Assembly (NCBI GenBank): GCA_003290165.1
Contig: QNQO01002073.1
Location: 62,001 to 126,000, forward strand
DNA length: 64,000 nucleotides
Reading direction: 5' to 3'
Origin: Berberis thunbergii
Taxonomy: Eukaryota; Streptophyta; Magnoliopsida; Ranunculales; Berberidaceae
The notes below the pieces were generated by a model. The model saw only the letters and a program-made list of their open reading frames with translations. It made no database searches and was not told the origin of the DNA. Made by a program: the position numbers and the translations under genes. This document shows positions 11,107 to 23,258 of the stretch, piece after piece (position 1 is the stretch's first letter; every line of letters begins with the position of its first letter).

Positions 11107-11119
11107 TTGACATGGTCAA
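11107..11119. promoter_or_regulatory. Inverted W-box pair upstream of CHX copy 1
   Basis: TTGAC-ATG-GTCAA, two W-box cores head to head, lies about 55 bp upstream of the TATA box and is conserved at 51661-51673 in copy 2. W-boxes bind WRKY factors. Function here is inferred only. Confidence 0.4.
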
Positions 11120-11172
11120 CCCATTCCCATCCTGAAATGCCTCTCCATCTCTCCTTTGAGTAAGTTGCATGT

Positions 11173-11182
11173 CTATATATAC
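11173..11182 (+). promoter_or_regulatory. TATA box of CHX copy 1
   Basis: CTATATATAC is found ~70 bp upstream of the ATG at 11252 and is unchanged in copy 2 (51727-51736). The spacing suits a short 5' leader. Confidence 0.6.
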
Positions 11183-11251
11183 ATTTTTATTCAGCTTAAT
11201 TAGTTTCACCCATGCATACATTTCCTCTGTTCGCTACTTTTATTGTACAAC

Positions 11252-14200
11252 ATGACGACTATTAGTGAGGATGATAGCATCAGGTGCATTAATAAGAGTG
11301 CAATTGTTAATGAAACTAGGTATATTTTCTCGCAAAATGACTATAAATATTTCAACCAGGTTTTCATGGTTCAGATCGCTATGATTTCTTTGTTGAACGC
11401 CATACTTGAGTTGATCCTCAAGCCTTTTGGTTTTACTTCAGTGCTGCCACAAATTTTGGTAAGTTTCTCCTAGTTAAAATGTTTCAGCTGTGTGTTGAGA
11501 TTTTGTTCTTGATTTGGTAAATGAATGGCCATTGAATATTATGTGAGCCAAGTAAGATGACAACAGCTAGTAATACATGACCAATATAAGATTCTTTCTT
11601 GTAAAGGACGAACCTAGGAATATTTTACACGACCTTGTTGTTATGCCTAATCTCATTATAAATGATATAGTGAACATGTTTCTTAATATTTTAGCTAACA
11701 AGAAATAACCTTATTTTCGCCTTAATTAAAGAAGATGTTACTTACAAATATCATTCAAAAAATCCATTTATGGAACCAGTGGCGAACCTAGGATTTAGTC
11801 AGGAGGAGGGTAGGAGGGGACAAAATGGCAAAAAATTATTATTTGATAATATTAATTAATTATCAAGGACAGTGTTCTAAAAAGTGCTAGGCGGTGGGCG
11901 GGTGGCGAGCAGATGCCTAGTGCCTAGGCAGTTTTAGGTTTTGTATTAGAACTTTAATAATTTACAAAAATTAAGCATAATACCTTATCAATTACATCCA
12001 ATTTAATGCCAAGATACATATGCAAAATTTATAAACATGAAAAATTAACAATCATGAACAAAATTTATTAAAACTCAAATGACTGAAGTTGGTCATGATG
12101 GGTACTTTATACAAAGTTTAATTTGTGGTCAAATATCCAAACCTACTCTTATTTTTCTTCAAATTGCATGAATGACCTCAGTGATGCTTGATAAAATCTA
12201 CATTACTAAAATTGGTACCGACAGATCCTATGAGAATTTCATTAAGTAATCATCAATTGCTACATTCAGACATATACTGAATAAAAAACTAAATTATTTT
12301 TTTCTAAAAAAAGGGAAAGAAAAATAAAATAAGAACACAATCAACCTTAAAAAAAAATCGTCTAGTCCACCTAGACCTCGCCCAGACCGCTCAGACCCCG
12401 CCTAGACCGCCCAGAACTCGACTAGGCGCCTACCCGATTTTTCACCCCGCCCAACCATTAATCTGGGCGTTTCTCTAACGCCTGGGCCATTTTTTAGAAC
12501 ACTGATCAAGGGTGGAGATAATTTTTTTTTCCTATCCAAGCTAGTAACTAATAAAAAAATACAACTATCAATTGAATCCAGTGTAGTCCAATTTTAAGCC
12601 AAAATAATGTAACAATATCGCTAACCTTAGCAAAGAAAAATGAGCATAATGAGTAGAATATATAACTAATATCACAAAATAATTAGGATAAGTATCTATT
12701 TGAAGCTTAAAATATGAAATTTGTGAATATAATAAGATTCTAATACAATTTCATAGAAAAAAATGGTTTATATGAGTCTCAAAATTTGTATGAGTTGGCT
12801 AATGGTATTTTCATTGAATTATATAGTTATTATTTTAGATATTAATTTCAAATATTTTTATTGGAGGTTTTATACCACTTTTGAACAAACAATTTATTTT
12901 TTAATATTTGCAATTACATATAAAATTGCATTGAAAATAAACAAAAAAAATTATGCTAGTAACAATGATGGAGACTAGTAATTATCAATACATATAAAAA
13001 TGTATAGTTAATACTAATTGTCAATAGCCATAAAAAAATCTTACGCTCCAAGAGTATGGAGTCTTGTCTAGGAAATTGAATTTCAGATCTATACATAGAG
13101 AAAGTCGTGTGCAATGAAAAATGCAAGCACGATTTGGGGAGGGATTTTTTCTATTTTATTTAAAGAAGGAACTCATTTACTTCATCCGACTAGTTCCAGA
13201 ATCGACTCTCGAGCAACCCATAATGATATATTTTTTTACTTTTATTCATTCACAAATAATTATGATAGATATACTTGGGTCGTTTACAAAAAAAATGTTA
13301 AACTTCCAACATAAATAGTAATTGTCAATAAAGAAATCATATGCTCCAAGCGGACCGAAAATAAGTTTTTATTAAACTAAACAATTTTTTAATATTTTCA
13401 ATTACTAATAAAATTGCAATGAAAACAAAAAAGCTTAGGCGAGTAACAATGATGGGGGCTAGTGTCAGGACTCAAGGTCAGAGGCCTTCCTAATGGTCTC
13501 AAAACTCAATGTTCCCTTTTGAAAAGTGCCAAAATGCTTAGCATCTATATTATAGGGAGAATGTTTGAGCTCTTGACTGTGAGGACGTGTTGCCTCCATT
13601 GCATAGATAAAAAAAAAATATATATATATATATAGGCTTTAGATCTCATCATTGTATCAGTAGAGGTTTTTGGTTCTCGATTTATCCATGTTAGAATTTT
13701 GTCCCTAAAAAAAATTTATCATGTTGACTTGAAGTTTGGATTACACGAACATTTCTTTAGTTGCTGCATGGTAAAACTTATAGAAAATATCCGGTGTCAG
13801 TGACCCATATTTTCCATTTTGAGTTTTTCTTGTACTTTAACTTGTGGTATTATATAAATCGTGCAAACTTGAAATCCTGTCTACAAATAGTAATAACAAT
13901 TTGAAAAACTCTTTGAAAGTAACTTAAAGTAAATATAGAGCACATGAAAAGGGTCATTGAGTTAAGTCATGGAAATTAAACTTGATTCAAAGTTGGGTCA
14001 GCTTTGATGTAATTACGACCTATGTATTATACTCTAGTAAGGTACTTGTTCCTTCCTGGCGATAAAGAAGGATTCATATTTTTTTCTTAAATTCCATAAT
14101 CATAGCGTCATTATTTTGTCATTGTCTTGTTTTGTCATGGTAGTAAACAAGTGAATCAATTACACTTTTGTAATCTTATTTATTCACCATGTCTTACAAT

Positions 14201-15317
14201 CATTTTTTGGTACATAAAATGTTTTTGTAGAGTGGTCAGATATTCGGATACACAGGTTTGTCACAAATACCAGAGTTCCAATCTCTTTTCAATCCAATTG
14301 AAGTAATGTTTAAATCTGAATGTTTGGGGCCATTTGCGGTTATGCTTTACCTATTCTTGATTGGGGTAAAAATGGACCTAAGTACTATGATGAGATCTTC
14401 TAGAAAGGTATGGGTTATAGGCATCTCAACCTTCATCGTTCCATTGGCTTTTACACTTCCATCGGCTTTCTATATAAGCGGAACCATTTTACACGAAACA
14501 GAAGTGGGATCTAGTCTCCCATTAACAGCTGTATTGGTGTCAATGACCTCTTTTCATACAATAAGTAGCTTCTTGTCCGAACTGAAAATTCTTAATACAG
14601 AGTTAGGACGTCAAGCTACTTCAATATCCACAATTAGTGGCACGTGCAGTTGGATAGCACTTATCATCTGTTTTGCATTATACCAAAATTCAAATGCCAC
14701 CCTAAAAAGTGTAATTGGTTTTGTTGTTTCTACTTTTTCTCTCATAATATTCATAACAGTTGTATTACGAAAAGTTGTGATTTGGATTATCAAACAAACT
14801 CCCAACGGTGAAGCTGTAAGGGATATTCATTTATTTATCATATTTCTGATGATCCCGGCAACTGCATATATTGGAGAGATCATTGGAGTACGATTCTTGT
14901 TTGGACCAATTATACTTGGCTTGGTCATACCAGATGGCCCTCCCCTTGGATCCGCTTTGACAGATAAACTAGAATGTCTTATTTTTGGTGTATTGATGCC
15001 GATTTACTTTTTGGTAATCGGTAACGCGACAGTGTATGATATGGTGGAATCCACTCATGGCGGCTTACAGTCGACCATGCTATTAATGGCACTTGGTTTT
15101 TTTGGAAAGTTCCTTGGCGTTATCATCCCTTGCCTCTTCCATAAAATGTCTTTCAAAGATGCAGTTATGCTTGGCCTTGTATTGTCTACACTTGGCATAT
15201 TTGATGTTACAGTCTATTATGATGCATCAAGTCGGAAGGTACAATTACCAAAACACACTTAAATTAAGGGTTTTTTTTTTTTTTTCCTCTTTTAAGGCTT
15301 GTTTGTGACATAGAGAC

Positions 15318-15352
<35 letters not shown>

Positions 15353-18300
15353 GAATTTTGAAGAAATAACAATCCAAAATCTACAGTACATAATGCATGC
15401 TCCCTTAAGAACAATGTTTTGTGGATTTCGTCTTATTTTTGGATGCCCAAAATGCCCTCCCAACCTATCATATTTACAAAAAATATAATAGATGGATGAA
15501 TAGTGATCAGGCGTATGTTTCTCATTTTAAATTATACATTTATACCATATTACCTTCACAAATTTAGATTATTTACGATAAAACCCGTTTCTCAAATATT
15601 GTTACTTATATCTAAGCCCCTAACGTAATTTATTTAAAACCCCTAATTATTTGCTAACTATGCATAGGCCTTCAATAATAAATTTTATTTCGCCCTCCCA
15701 AACTCATGCTATTTACATTTAAACTCAACCCCCTTAAAACATTTACTAACTATACTCAAAGCCCTAACATAATTTATTTAAAGCCCTCAATCTATCTATA
15801 AATTATAAAAATGTTCTAAGATCTAATTTTTTATTTTCAATCAAAGTCAGCTCGGGTAAACAATCAATAATTATACCTAGGCTCTATCTATAATTTATAT
15901 CAAGCTCTCAAATATTTAGAAATTATATCACGGCCCTTACATCTAATTTTTGAATTTTCAATTTTGACCTCCAAATTTCATACTTTTACACTCAAAAGCA
16001 CTCCTCTCAAACATTTATTAATTATACCTAAGCCCATAACATAATTTATTTAAAGCCCCTTATTGATTCATAAATTATACATCAGCTCTTAAAATTATAT
16101 AATTATGTTGAATAGAAATTCAATTATAATTTTATCTTATTTTAAAATCCATTTTTCTCCACATTTCATATTTTTACATTCAAAAGTAGCTCATCTTAAA
16201 CAATGATTAATGAACAATTAAGGCGTATCTTTTCAACCTAATTTTCAATTTTTAATTTTGCCCTCGCCAAATTAAAAAAAGTCCATCATACCCCCGTCCT
16301 CTCCATCCCTCTTTATTATTCTCCACCACCATCGGCTGTTTTTTTCTCCTTCCCCCGCCTTCTTCTTTCTATGTTTCACAATCATCCCACCCCCTTCTTC
16401 CTCCCTCTTTGTAATCTCCACCTCAACTATTTACACGCACGTAGTGCGCTTCTACCCCTGGTGTGAGTAATGTGGATTAAAATGATCCTCCTCAATCCAC
16501 CGAACATATGCACCATCGCTGCCCACCAACTAAAATACAACAACAACAATAACACTACCTTCATAACTGCACCAACATCACTAATTTTTCTATTTTTCAT
16601 TTAAAAAGAAAATGGGTTATTGACCCTTTTTAATTATTTATTAATCAATGCTCGAAAGCTACATGATTTACCCTACAAGGCTTACCAAACTAAGCTCAAA
16701 GGCTACAATATTGTTGTCACTTAATATCCTAGTCACCCCATCTCGCATGAAGACTTGATTTCACTCTGGTTCATCGCCTCCACCTCGCATGAAGGCTTGC
16801 TTTCGCTTTGCTCCGATCCAGTCTATCTAAACAGCTACATTAATTCAATACCCGAAGGCTTATCAACGACGGATCACATGTGCTCCTAATAATCATATGA
16901 AAAGTCATAAAATCTTATCTGGTGAGTTCAACCTGCGACCTCTTACAAGGAAAGTGGATGTACGACCAACTGAGCTGTAATTAGTGAACCACCAACATCA
17001 CTCATGCGTCCACCACTGCCCTGATATGTTCCATTGCTACTTCTCCAATATTTGATGTTACAATCAAGTATGATGCAACAGCGTGTGGGGTCTGGTTTGT
17101 TCCCCTTCTTAGGGGTCTTGTGGACACGTAATTATGCAAACTACATTTTTTATTCTATTCTATAGCCTTTCACTACTCCATTTGAGAAGTAATTTTGAGG
17201 AAAATTATTATTATGAATTTTGAAGAAATAACAATCCAATTATTCGTTTGTTCTACAACACTATTCATGTGATTACTACAAGGACGAATCTAATCCGAAA
17301 TATGAGCCACAAAAAATAGTCTAGCAAGCCGATTATAAGAATATCAACTCTTCTTTAAGGAAAGAAATAGAAAAATTATGGAAATGACCCCATCACCAAA
17401 TTTAGGATAATAGGAACTATTATGGGCATACTATATAAGTAGAGAGTAGAGACTTAAATTTATCAGCACAAAGAAAATACCATAAGCAATTGCACTGTCA
17501 ATACACCAAATTGGAATTTTGTAACAATCCAAAAAATAGTAACACTTTTGAATTATAACAATCCACAAAGCAATTTTACACATTTTCACAAACAAAGTGA
17601 TTCAATAATTGCATCACCACAAATAGTATGAGCTTACAAGTGATGCTATTCATGGTGATCTAATTTATTGTGTCACTTTTTTGTGTAGCTATTTTTTCAT
17701 TTTGTTGACTAAATTTAGTTTTGACTTGAAATTGTTCGGTGGATTATAATAGCTCAAAAGTGTTACTATTTTTTAAGTTGTTACAAATATGCCAATTTGG
17801 TGTAGTGAGTGAATGAAGTATTTAAGGGTAACAAATGAGATATAAAATTTGCTCACTATGATCTTTCACAAGCAAGTTGTAAAAATTTGGATTCCTCTAT
17901 AGAAATTTGTATCCATAAATTTTTATTTTTATTTTTTATTTTTTGATTTTGTGTTTTTAAGGGTTTAATTGGGCGTTATAACCATCTAACTTGGCACGAT
18001 CGAGCCCGGATAACATCATCATATAGTGGTTTTCGTGACTTTATACTCAGTGCGTATTTTTAATATCAGTTTTTGTCTATGTGGCACATTTAGGAAGATT
18101 TCAAGAATATATTGATCCCAATAAATAATTTAGAAGAGTAACTGGGCTTCATCATAGGGGTGGACACAGGACGGGATGAACCTCATGCATATTCCATCCC
18201 GTTGTTTTATTTTCGGGATGGGATAGACCTCATCCCGACCTTGTTCCATCTCAAACAGGTTTGAGACGGGATGAGCATGGTTCAAAGACCATAAAATATT

Positions 18301-21300
18301 TGTAAAAACTTTATATACAAAAATAAGATTAGGATTTTATTCCAAAGCGACCAATATCCAAATTAAGAATACAAATTTATTTTATTATTGGATACCCAAA
18401 TAAAATAACGGTTCCTTTTATTATCATAAAGATATAATAATGTGTTATCCTATTTTAGTCATATGAGACAAAAAATAAACTATCTTTGACAACAAAGTAT
18501 CATTATTGATCAAAATGCTTACTCTTATCAATTGTTTGATGATGCACATTTAAAATAAATGTTATTCTTAGTTACTAGGTTTTTTTTGGTTGTTGGAATA
18601 ATAATTTCAAACTTTATATCAAATTGACTTATCTTGCGGTTATAAAATTACAATATTAAATTTAATAATAAATAATAAATAAGTCGGAACGGGATGGACG
18701 AAATTGAAATCTTCATCCCTATCTCATCCCACTCTAGATCGAGATGAGACGGTATCGAGATGAGTTTAATTAATTCCAAAAAGACCCGAAAAAAATTGGA
18801 ATGTGACCGAGATAGGATCAAGATTGAGGGATGAGATGCCCACCCTTACTCCACCATATTGTTTTTTTGACTTTTGACAAGCCTTTCAAGAGTAATGTTC
18901 TCTTATAAAAGTTTTAAAAAATCAAATATAAAATCATGCATACCTTTTCAAGAAGCGCGGCCTAAAAGTAAAAAAAAAAAAAAAAAAAAATCCATTTGCC
19001 CTCCAAGAGACACTTTTTTATTTAAGAATATCACACATCAATTTAGAAGGGTCTTTCGATGCTCTTATAAATCTAAACATTATACTAGGTTAGTTATGGA
19101 TCAAATAGCTCCCACCGATATTCCAAATTAACAGATAAGTGAATAGTAAATTTATAATGCTCTTATAAATTTATAGGTTAGTTATAAATAGGTTGTTCAT
19201 GGCACTATAAGTGAATAGTAAAAAGAATGATGGCAAAAGTAAAGAACAACTATTTCAACTTTTACCTCTAATTTCTACAACGCTTTTTTCACACACTTAA
19301 CAGATGTGTAGCACAAGCTACTGATTACCCTTATTTAGTGCTATATATCTGTCTAGCGCAAGCTACTCATTACCCCTATTTAGTGCATTATATTATGATA
19401 TGAACCACATTGCCTATTACCCAAGATATCAAAAGGCTTTTTTTTTTTTTTTTCTTCTTCTTCTTCTTTTTTCGTTGTTGTGAATTTGTATTTGGTCCTA
19501 TAATTTGTATCAGTTTTAAGTTTGGATTTAAGTTTGTTGAGGTTTGAGTCTGAGTCCCAAAGCTCTTAGAGACTTGCTTTTTTATACCTTCATGGTTCTA
19601 TTTTCTTTAGAGACTTTTTTTACACCTTCGGCTTTTAATCTCTTTAGAGACTTGTTTTTTGACATTTTCATGATGTCTTGGCATTCATTGTTATAGAGAT
19701 GGTTGTATTTTCTTTTTCTTCTTATCTTCAATAAAAATCTTCGAGTTTGGACCCAAAAAAAAGTCTTGAGTCCTAAGATCACGTTGACCATCAACTTTTC
19801 GTTATAAATGTAAGACCTAAACAAAAAGCTAGTATGAATTGTTGGACTTAAAATATAAATTTATCAATACCAAAGTCAATAATATTTCAAAATAAAAATA
19901 AAAATAAAAATTAATTCAATTACAAGACAAATAATTAACGGTCAACGTGGTCTTAGGACCAAGATTTGAAACTGGACAAACTTGAGATCCAAACTCAATT
20001 TTGGTATTTATTTTTTATTTTTTATCCCTTAACCCCTCCCACCCCAGATGCTATCGGCTAGGATCGACCCTGAGACCTAGTGATACCATTCGCCACATCT
20101 CAATCACTGAGCCATCATACCTTTGACTAAAAATTGGTATAAATCATAGGACCCAAACTCAAATTGACACTTTTGTTTTTTACATTAATAGACGCTACTC
20201 CATATTTTTTTTTTCTACCTTTTTAACTCCTGTCAATTTGGGTCCTAAAAATCAATTGGTTTTCTTTTCATCTTTTGAATTACAAATAGCATATATTTTC
20301 ACTAATTATTTCTAAAATGGAAACACAAAGGATCTGGATAGTAAACATTAAATTCCCATATGTGGACTTGAAAACTATACCTTATAGACTTTCATACTCT
20401 TTTTTTTATTAATACTTTAATACTCACATATATGTAATTTTATGATTTTGAAAATTGTCGTAAAAGTGTTTGTTGAGTTTTTTTTTTTTTTTATCCCTTA
20501 ACCCTTCCTACCCCAGATGCCTCCGGCTGAGTTCGACCCTGTGACCTATTGATATCATCCGCCACTGCTCAACCATTACCTTTGACTTTTATTCAGTATA
20601 AATTAAAGCTATCTCTAATAATTATAAAATGTATAATTAATGGTCATACCATACATTTAAAAATGTATAATTACCAATGAAAAATATTTTAAAAAATCTA
20701 TATGAATAAACAAAAATGTCAAAAGTGTGATATAGTAAAAGTTCCAAATTACATTGTAAAAAAGTTGTATATGCGAAAAAGCAAATGTTGGACGCATGCA
20801 ATGCTTGTAAGGGTGCTAGTAACTATAATACCAATCCAATTAGTCACTATTATAACTTCTTCAAATATTTAAAATGAAGAAAATATTCTCAAATAAATTA
20901 GTAATTATAAAATAATTAATCATTTCATTATTTTCTAGCTGTAATACCCTTTATATGTGTGTGTAAGCAATTTATGAATTTCAAAAAGATTGATGAAGTT
21001 TTTGCAATTATATTTTGCATGTGTGTCATTTAAGTATGATGACAAAAGAACAAGACAATAAAAAAAATAAATTAATAACATTACTGCTAGTTATAAATTT
21101 AAATTAAAAAACTAATGTTTTTTCGTCAGACTTGCGAGGCCCGGTCTTAGGGACAACTAAAGAAACAATGGTAGTCCAGGGATAGTATTTTTAAAGATTT
21201 TAGACCTTATTTCACATTGTGTTAACTAAGCTTCAAAATATTCTAACATTTGAAAAAATTTCACTAATTGCAGATTCTTGATCTAAGTGTTTTTGGAACA

Positions 21301-22407
21301 TTGATATACGGTACCTTGACTGTAGCAACTGTCACTTCACCTTTTGTTCGATGGTTCTATAAACCTTCAACTAAGTATTTTGGCTGCAAGAATCGTACAA
21401 TCCAAAATGCCAAACAAAATGATGAATTTTGTATGCTAGTTTGTGTCTTCAATGAAAATAACGTGCCTGCAATTGTTAATCTTATTGAGGCTACGAATCC
21501 AACTAAGAAAAGTCCAATTTCTGTTTATCTTCTTCATCTCATTGAGCTTTACGGCCGTTCAACTCCTTTTTTCATTGCCCACCAGCCACGTGACAAGATA
21601 TCAAACAAGTCTACTGCATCAGATCATATTGTCAACTGCTTCAGAATCTACGAAAAACAAAATCATGGTGTTGTCATCGTCCATGCTTTCACAACTGTAA
21701 CGCCTTTCGTGTCAGCCCATGAAGATATTTGCACAATGGCACTTGACAAAAAAACATCTTTAATAATCATCCCATTTCACAAGCAATGGAATGTAGATGG
21801 AGTTAAAGATTCTTCCAAGTGTAGAAATATCAACAAAAAGGTACTTACTAAAGCACCATGCTCTGTGGGTATCCTTATTGATCGTGGGAGGATGAACAAT
21901 GATAAATCTGTTGTTTCTTGTTGGTCCACTTACAAGGTTGGTGTTATCTTTTTGGGTGGCCCTGATGATCGGGAAGCACTATTTTATGCAACGAGGATGG
22001 CAAAACACCCAAATATCAATTTGATAGTGCATCGCCTTATTCCTATTAACCTGACGATAAATGATTTGAACGACAAGATTTTGGATGACAATTTTATAAA
22101 TGAATATCGACTTGAACAAGTAGTGAATGGGCTCAATATGTACAAGGAGGAAGTATTAGAAAATGGTCTTGAGGTGGTACGTGTTGTTCGAGCAATAGAG
22201 AATTTTTATGACCTTATGCTTGTGGGGAGACAACAAAATAATTACTCTTCATTGCTTGCTGGGCTTATAGATTGGAATGAGTATCCTGAAATTGGATTCT
22301 TTGGGGATATGTTCGCTTCATCTGACTTCAAGGGAAATATTCCAATATTAGTGATACAACAACATTCTTATGTATCTCGTGATATAATATTTGAGGATCT
22401 TGAATAA
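11252..22407 (+). CDS. CHX: CHX-type cation/H+ antiporter, copy 1
   Basis: Three exons, 11252-11458, 14231-15238 and 21274-22407, all phase 0 with GT-AG borders, give 782 residues, normal for plant CHX (CPA2) exchangers. Exon 1 holds a short tail and the first membrane segment; exon 2 holds most membrane segments (MLYLFLIGVKMDLSTMM, LFGPIILGLVIP); exon 3 is the cytosolic C-terminal region with conserved HEDICTMA, LIIIPFHKQW, APCSVGILIDRGR and GGPDDREALFYATRM. The ATG at 11252 was chosen because the frame further upstream has no ATG. The conserved Asn-Asp of CHX transporters is Ser-Gly here (ISGTCSWIAL), the usual Leu-Lys/Arg-Thr is Asn-Ala-Thr (LVIGNATVYD), and the usual NTKG is STLG. Introns of 2.8 and 6.0 kb are full of TEs. 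It is intact as read, but its transport activity is doubtful. Confidence 0.9.
11870..12504 (+). mobile_element. hAT-type MITE in CHX copy 1 intron 1
   Basis: It begins CAGTGTTCTAAAAAGTGC and ends CATTTTTTAGAACACTG, with internal inverted GC-rich ends (tgctaggcggtggg / cgcctgggcc). It is flanked by an 8-bp duplication, ATCAAGGA / ATCAAGGG (11862-11869 and 12505-12512). Copy 2 has the uninterrupted site at ~52409-52425 (TAATTATCAAGGGTGG). It is about 635 bp with no coding. A second family member lies at 38001-38636. Confidence 0.9.
12513..14230 (+). other. AT-rich remainder of CHX intron 1
   Basis: This is shared with copy 2 (~52410-54786) apart from the TRIM there. It contains locally repeated segments, such as AATTGTCAATAGCCATAAAA-type units and two versions of the TTTTTAATATTTGCAATTAC block, which suggest old intra-intron duplications. 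It also has a TA microsatellite near 13620. No coding sequence is seen. Confidence 0.6.
15239..16582 (+). other. CHX intron 2, 5' part
   Basis: It holds an ATT microsatellite (15322-15352), followed by sequence mostly missing from copy 2. The 25-bp text ATGAATTTTGAAGAAATAAC plus CAATC occurs here (15351-15376) and again at 17213-17238 as a direct repeat, so a duplication or insertion brackets this part. Repetitive phrases such as ATTTATTAATTATACCTAAG recur. No gene is seen. Confidence 0.5.
16583..16989 (-). mobile_element. tRNA-derived SINE in CHX copy 1 intron 2
   Basis: It is flanked by a perfect 13-bp direct repeat, CACCAACATCACT (16570-16582 and 16990-17002), and copy 2 has this target once (~55888-55900). 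On the minus strand its 5' end carries a tRNA-like promoter: box A-like CAGCTCAGTTGG and box B-like CAGGTTGAACTC, about 45 bp apart. It ends in an A-rich tail. About 407 bp. Confidence 0.8.
17504..17802 (+). mobile_element. Small MITE in CHX copy 1 intron 2
   Basis: The ends are inverted: CACCAAATTGG...TTGTAACAA at the left and TTGTTACAA...CCAATTTGGTG at the right. The imperfect inverted similarity runs ~65 bp inward, including AAAATAGTAACACTTTTGA versus TCAAAAGTGTTACTATTTT. TA lies on both sides. Copy 2 lacks it (57425-57445). Superfamily is uncertain; the TA flanks suggest Tc1/mariner type. Confidence 0.7.
18155..18848 (+). mobile_element. hAT-like non-autonomous element in intron 2
   Basis: It starts TAGGGGTGGACA and ends TGCCCACCCTTA, so the ends are inverted, with imperfect 8-bp flanks CTTCATCA / CTCCACCA. 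Both subterminal regions contain many GGGATGAG/CTCATCCC motifs in both orientations. It is non-coding. Flanking divergence from copy 2 prevented a clean empty-site check. Confidence 0.55.
18870..20006 (+). other. CHX intron 2, middle AT-rich part
   Basis: It contains a poly(A) run (18972-18989), a duplicated phrase with AAGCTACTGATTACCC / AAGCTACTCATTACCC (19315-19375) and a poly(T)/CTT tract (19438-19470). It is partly shared with 58070-58390 in copy 2. No coding sequence is recognised. Confidence 0.45.
20007..20128 (-). mobile_element. Short tRNA-like SINE, copy a
   Basis: On the minus strand it reads ATGGCTCAGTGATTGAGATG (box A-like), GTCTCAGGGTCGATCC (box B-like), then GGGAGGGGTTAAGGGATAAAA. 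The flanks are the near-duplicate ATTTTGGTA / AAATTGGTA. Copy 2 shows the unoccupied sequence at ~58391-58405. About 115 bp, same family as 20478-20586 and 62147-62256. Confidence 0.7.
20478..20586 (-). mobile_element. Short tRNA-like SINE, copy b
   Basis: Same family and strand as the copy at 20007: GTTGAGCAGTGGCGGATG, CAGGGTCGAACTCAGCC, GGGTTAAGGGAT, then a poly(A) tail (poly(T) on the plus strand). It is absent from the matching part of copy 2 near 58695-58710. No clean flanking duplication could be delimited. Confidence 0.65.
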
Positions 22408-23258
22408 TGATAAACGCGAAAAAGTGCTTGTGGCCTATGCATGAATGAATAAAAGTTGGGGTTTATCCTTGTAATTAGCTGTGAGAAGTCGCCACTATGT
22501 ATGGACACCAATTTCAAAACAGGACCACGTAGTAATCAAACAAAAAAAAAAAATAACTATTTATAGTCTTTGTGAATACTTACATTTTTTATCTGGCTTT
22601 AGCTGGGACATAACCAAAATTGGATAAATTGTTTGAGGATGTTTTGGTCCATGTAAAAGCATTGATCATTGGCTCAAAATCCGTTAAAATTAATTCCTCA
22701 AATGTCTTTCATTTATGAATGAAATATCTAAACTTTGATCAAGCACCAATTTCATAACAAGGCCACGTAATATTAATCAAGTAAATATCCAATTTATTTG
22801 TAGAACCCATGTGACTAGAGATATCAATTCGAGGTATGGATAAAGCTCAATCTGTTGATCACTGTCATGAATACATCTCCTAATGACTTGGTTAGAACAA
22901 TACTTGAACTTGTATGTCCCATCCCAAAAGTAATAGTTGGCATTTGCTAAAAATTTGAATTTATATTGTTTTGACCAATGGCCAAGTAACAAGATAGTTC
23001 ACAATATCCACATACCATGGGTGCCTCAAAGGTGAGTGAGATACCATCATTTACTGTTCATTAGAAAATGTTTCAGCTATGGGTAACGATTATTTTTCAG
23101 ATTCTACAATCATCTTAGGTTATCTACAATCAGATTCTTTGTTCCCTTTTTATCTCAAATCTCGAGAGCATCAAACTCTTGAAGTAACAATATCCATTGG
23201 ATCAAATGTGGTTTGCCATCCTTCTTAGACAAATGATACATAAGAGTTGCATGATCAG

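Larger units (their letters stand above)
1..22407 (+). repeat. Segmental duplication, A block copy 1
   Basis: This stretch is collinear with ~47790-60510. The match begins at the first bases of the window (same text near 47800), so the true left edge lies outside. It covers the outer CACTA-like element, a Gypsy LTR fragment and the whole CHX gene. The copies differ by point changes and by copy-specific insertions: the Pack-CACTA, a hAT MITE, SINEs and a small MITE here, and a TRIM in the other copy. Seen by direct comparison; percent identity was not computed. Confidence 0.9.

Noticed and set aside
13114..13318. Frames in CHX intron 1 (and 53136-53336) as an extra exon
   Set aside because: Copies differ in frame and carry no family signature; exon 1 joins exon 2 in phase without them.
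14611..14805. Minus-strand frame in CHX exon 2 (also 55167-55361)
   Set aside because: Antisense shadow of the conserved CHX exon.
16920..16985. tRNA gene on the minus strand
   Set aside because: Box A/B-like motifs are present, but a cloverleaf cannot be formed and the unit has SINE target duplications.
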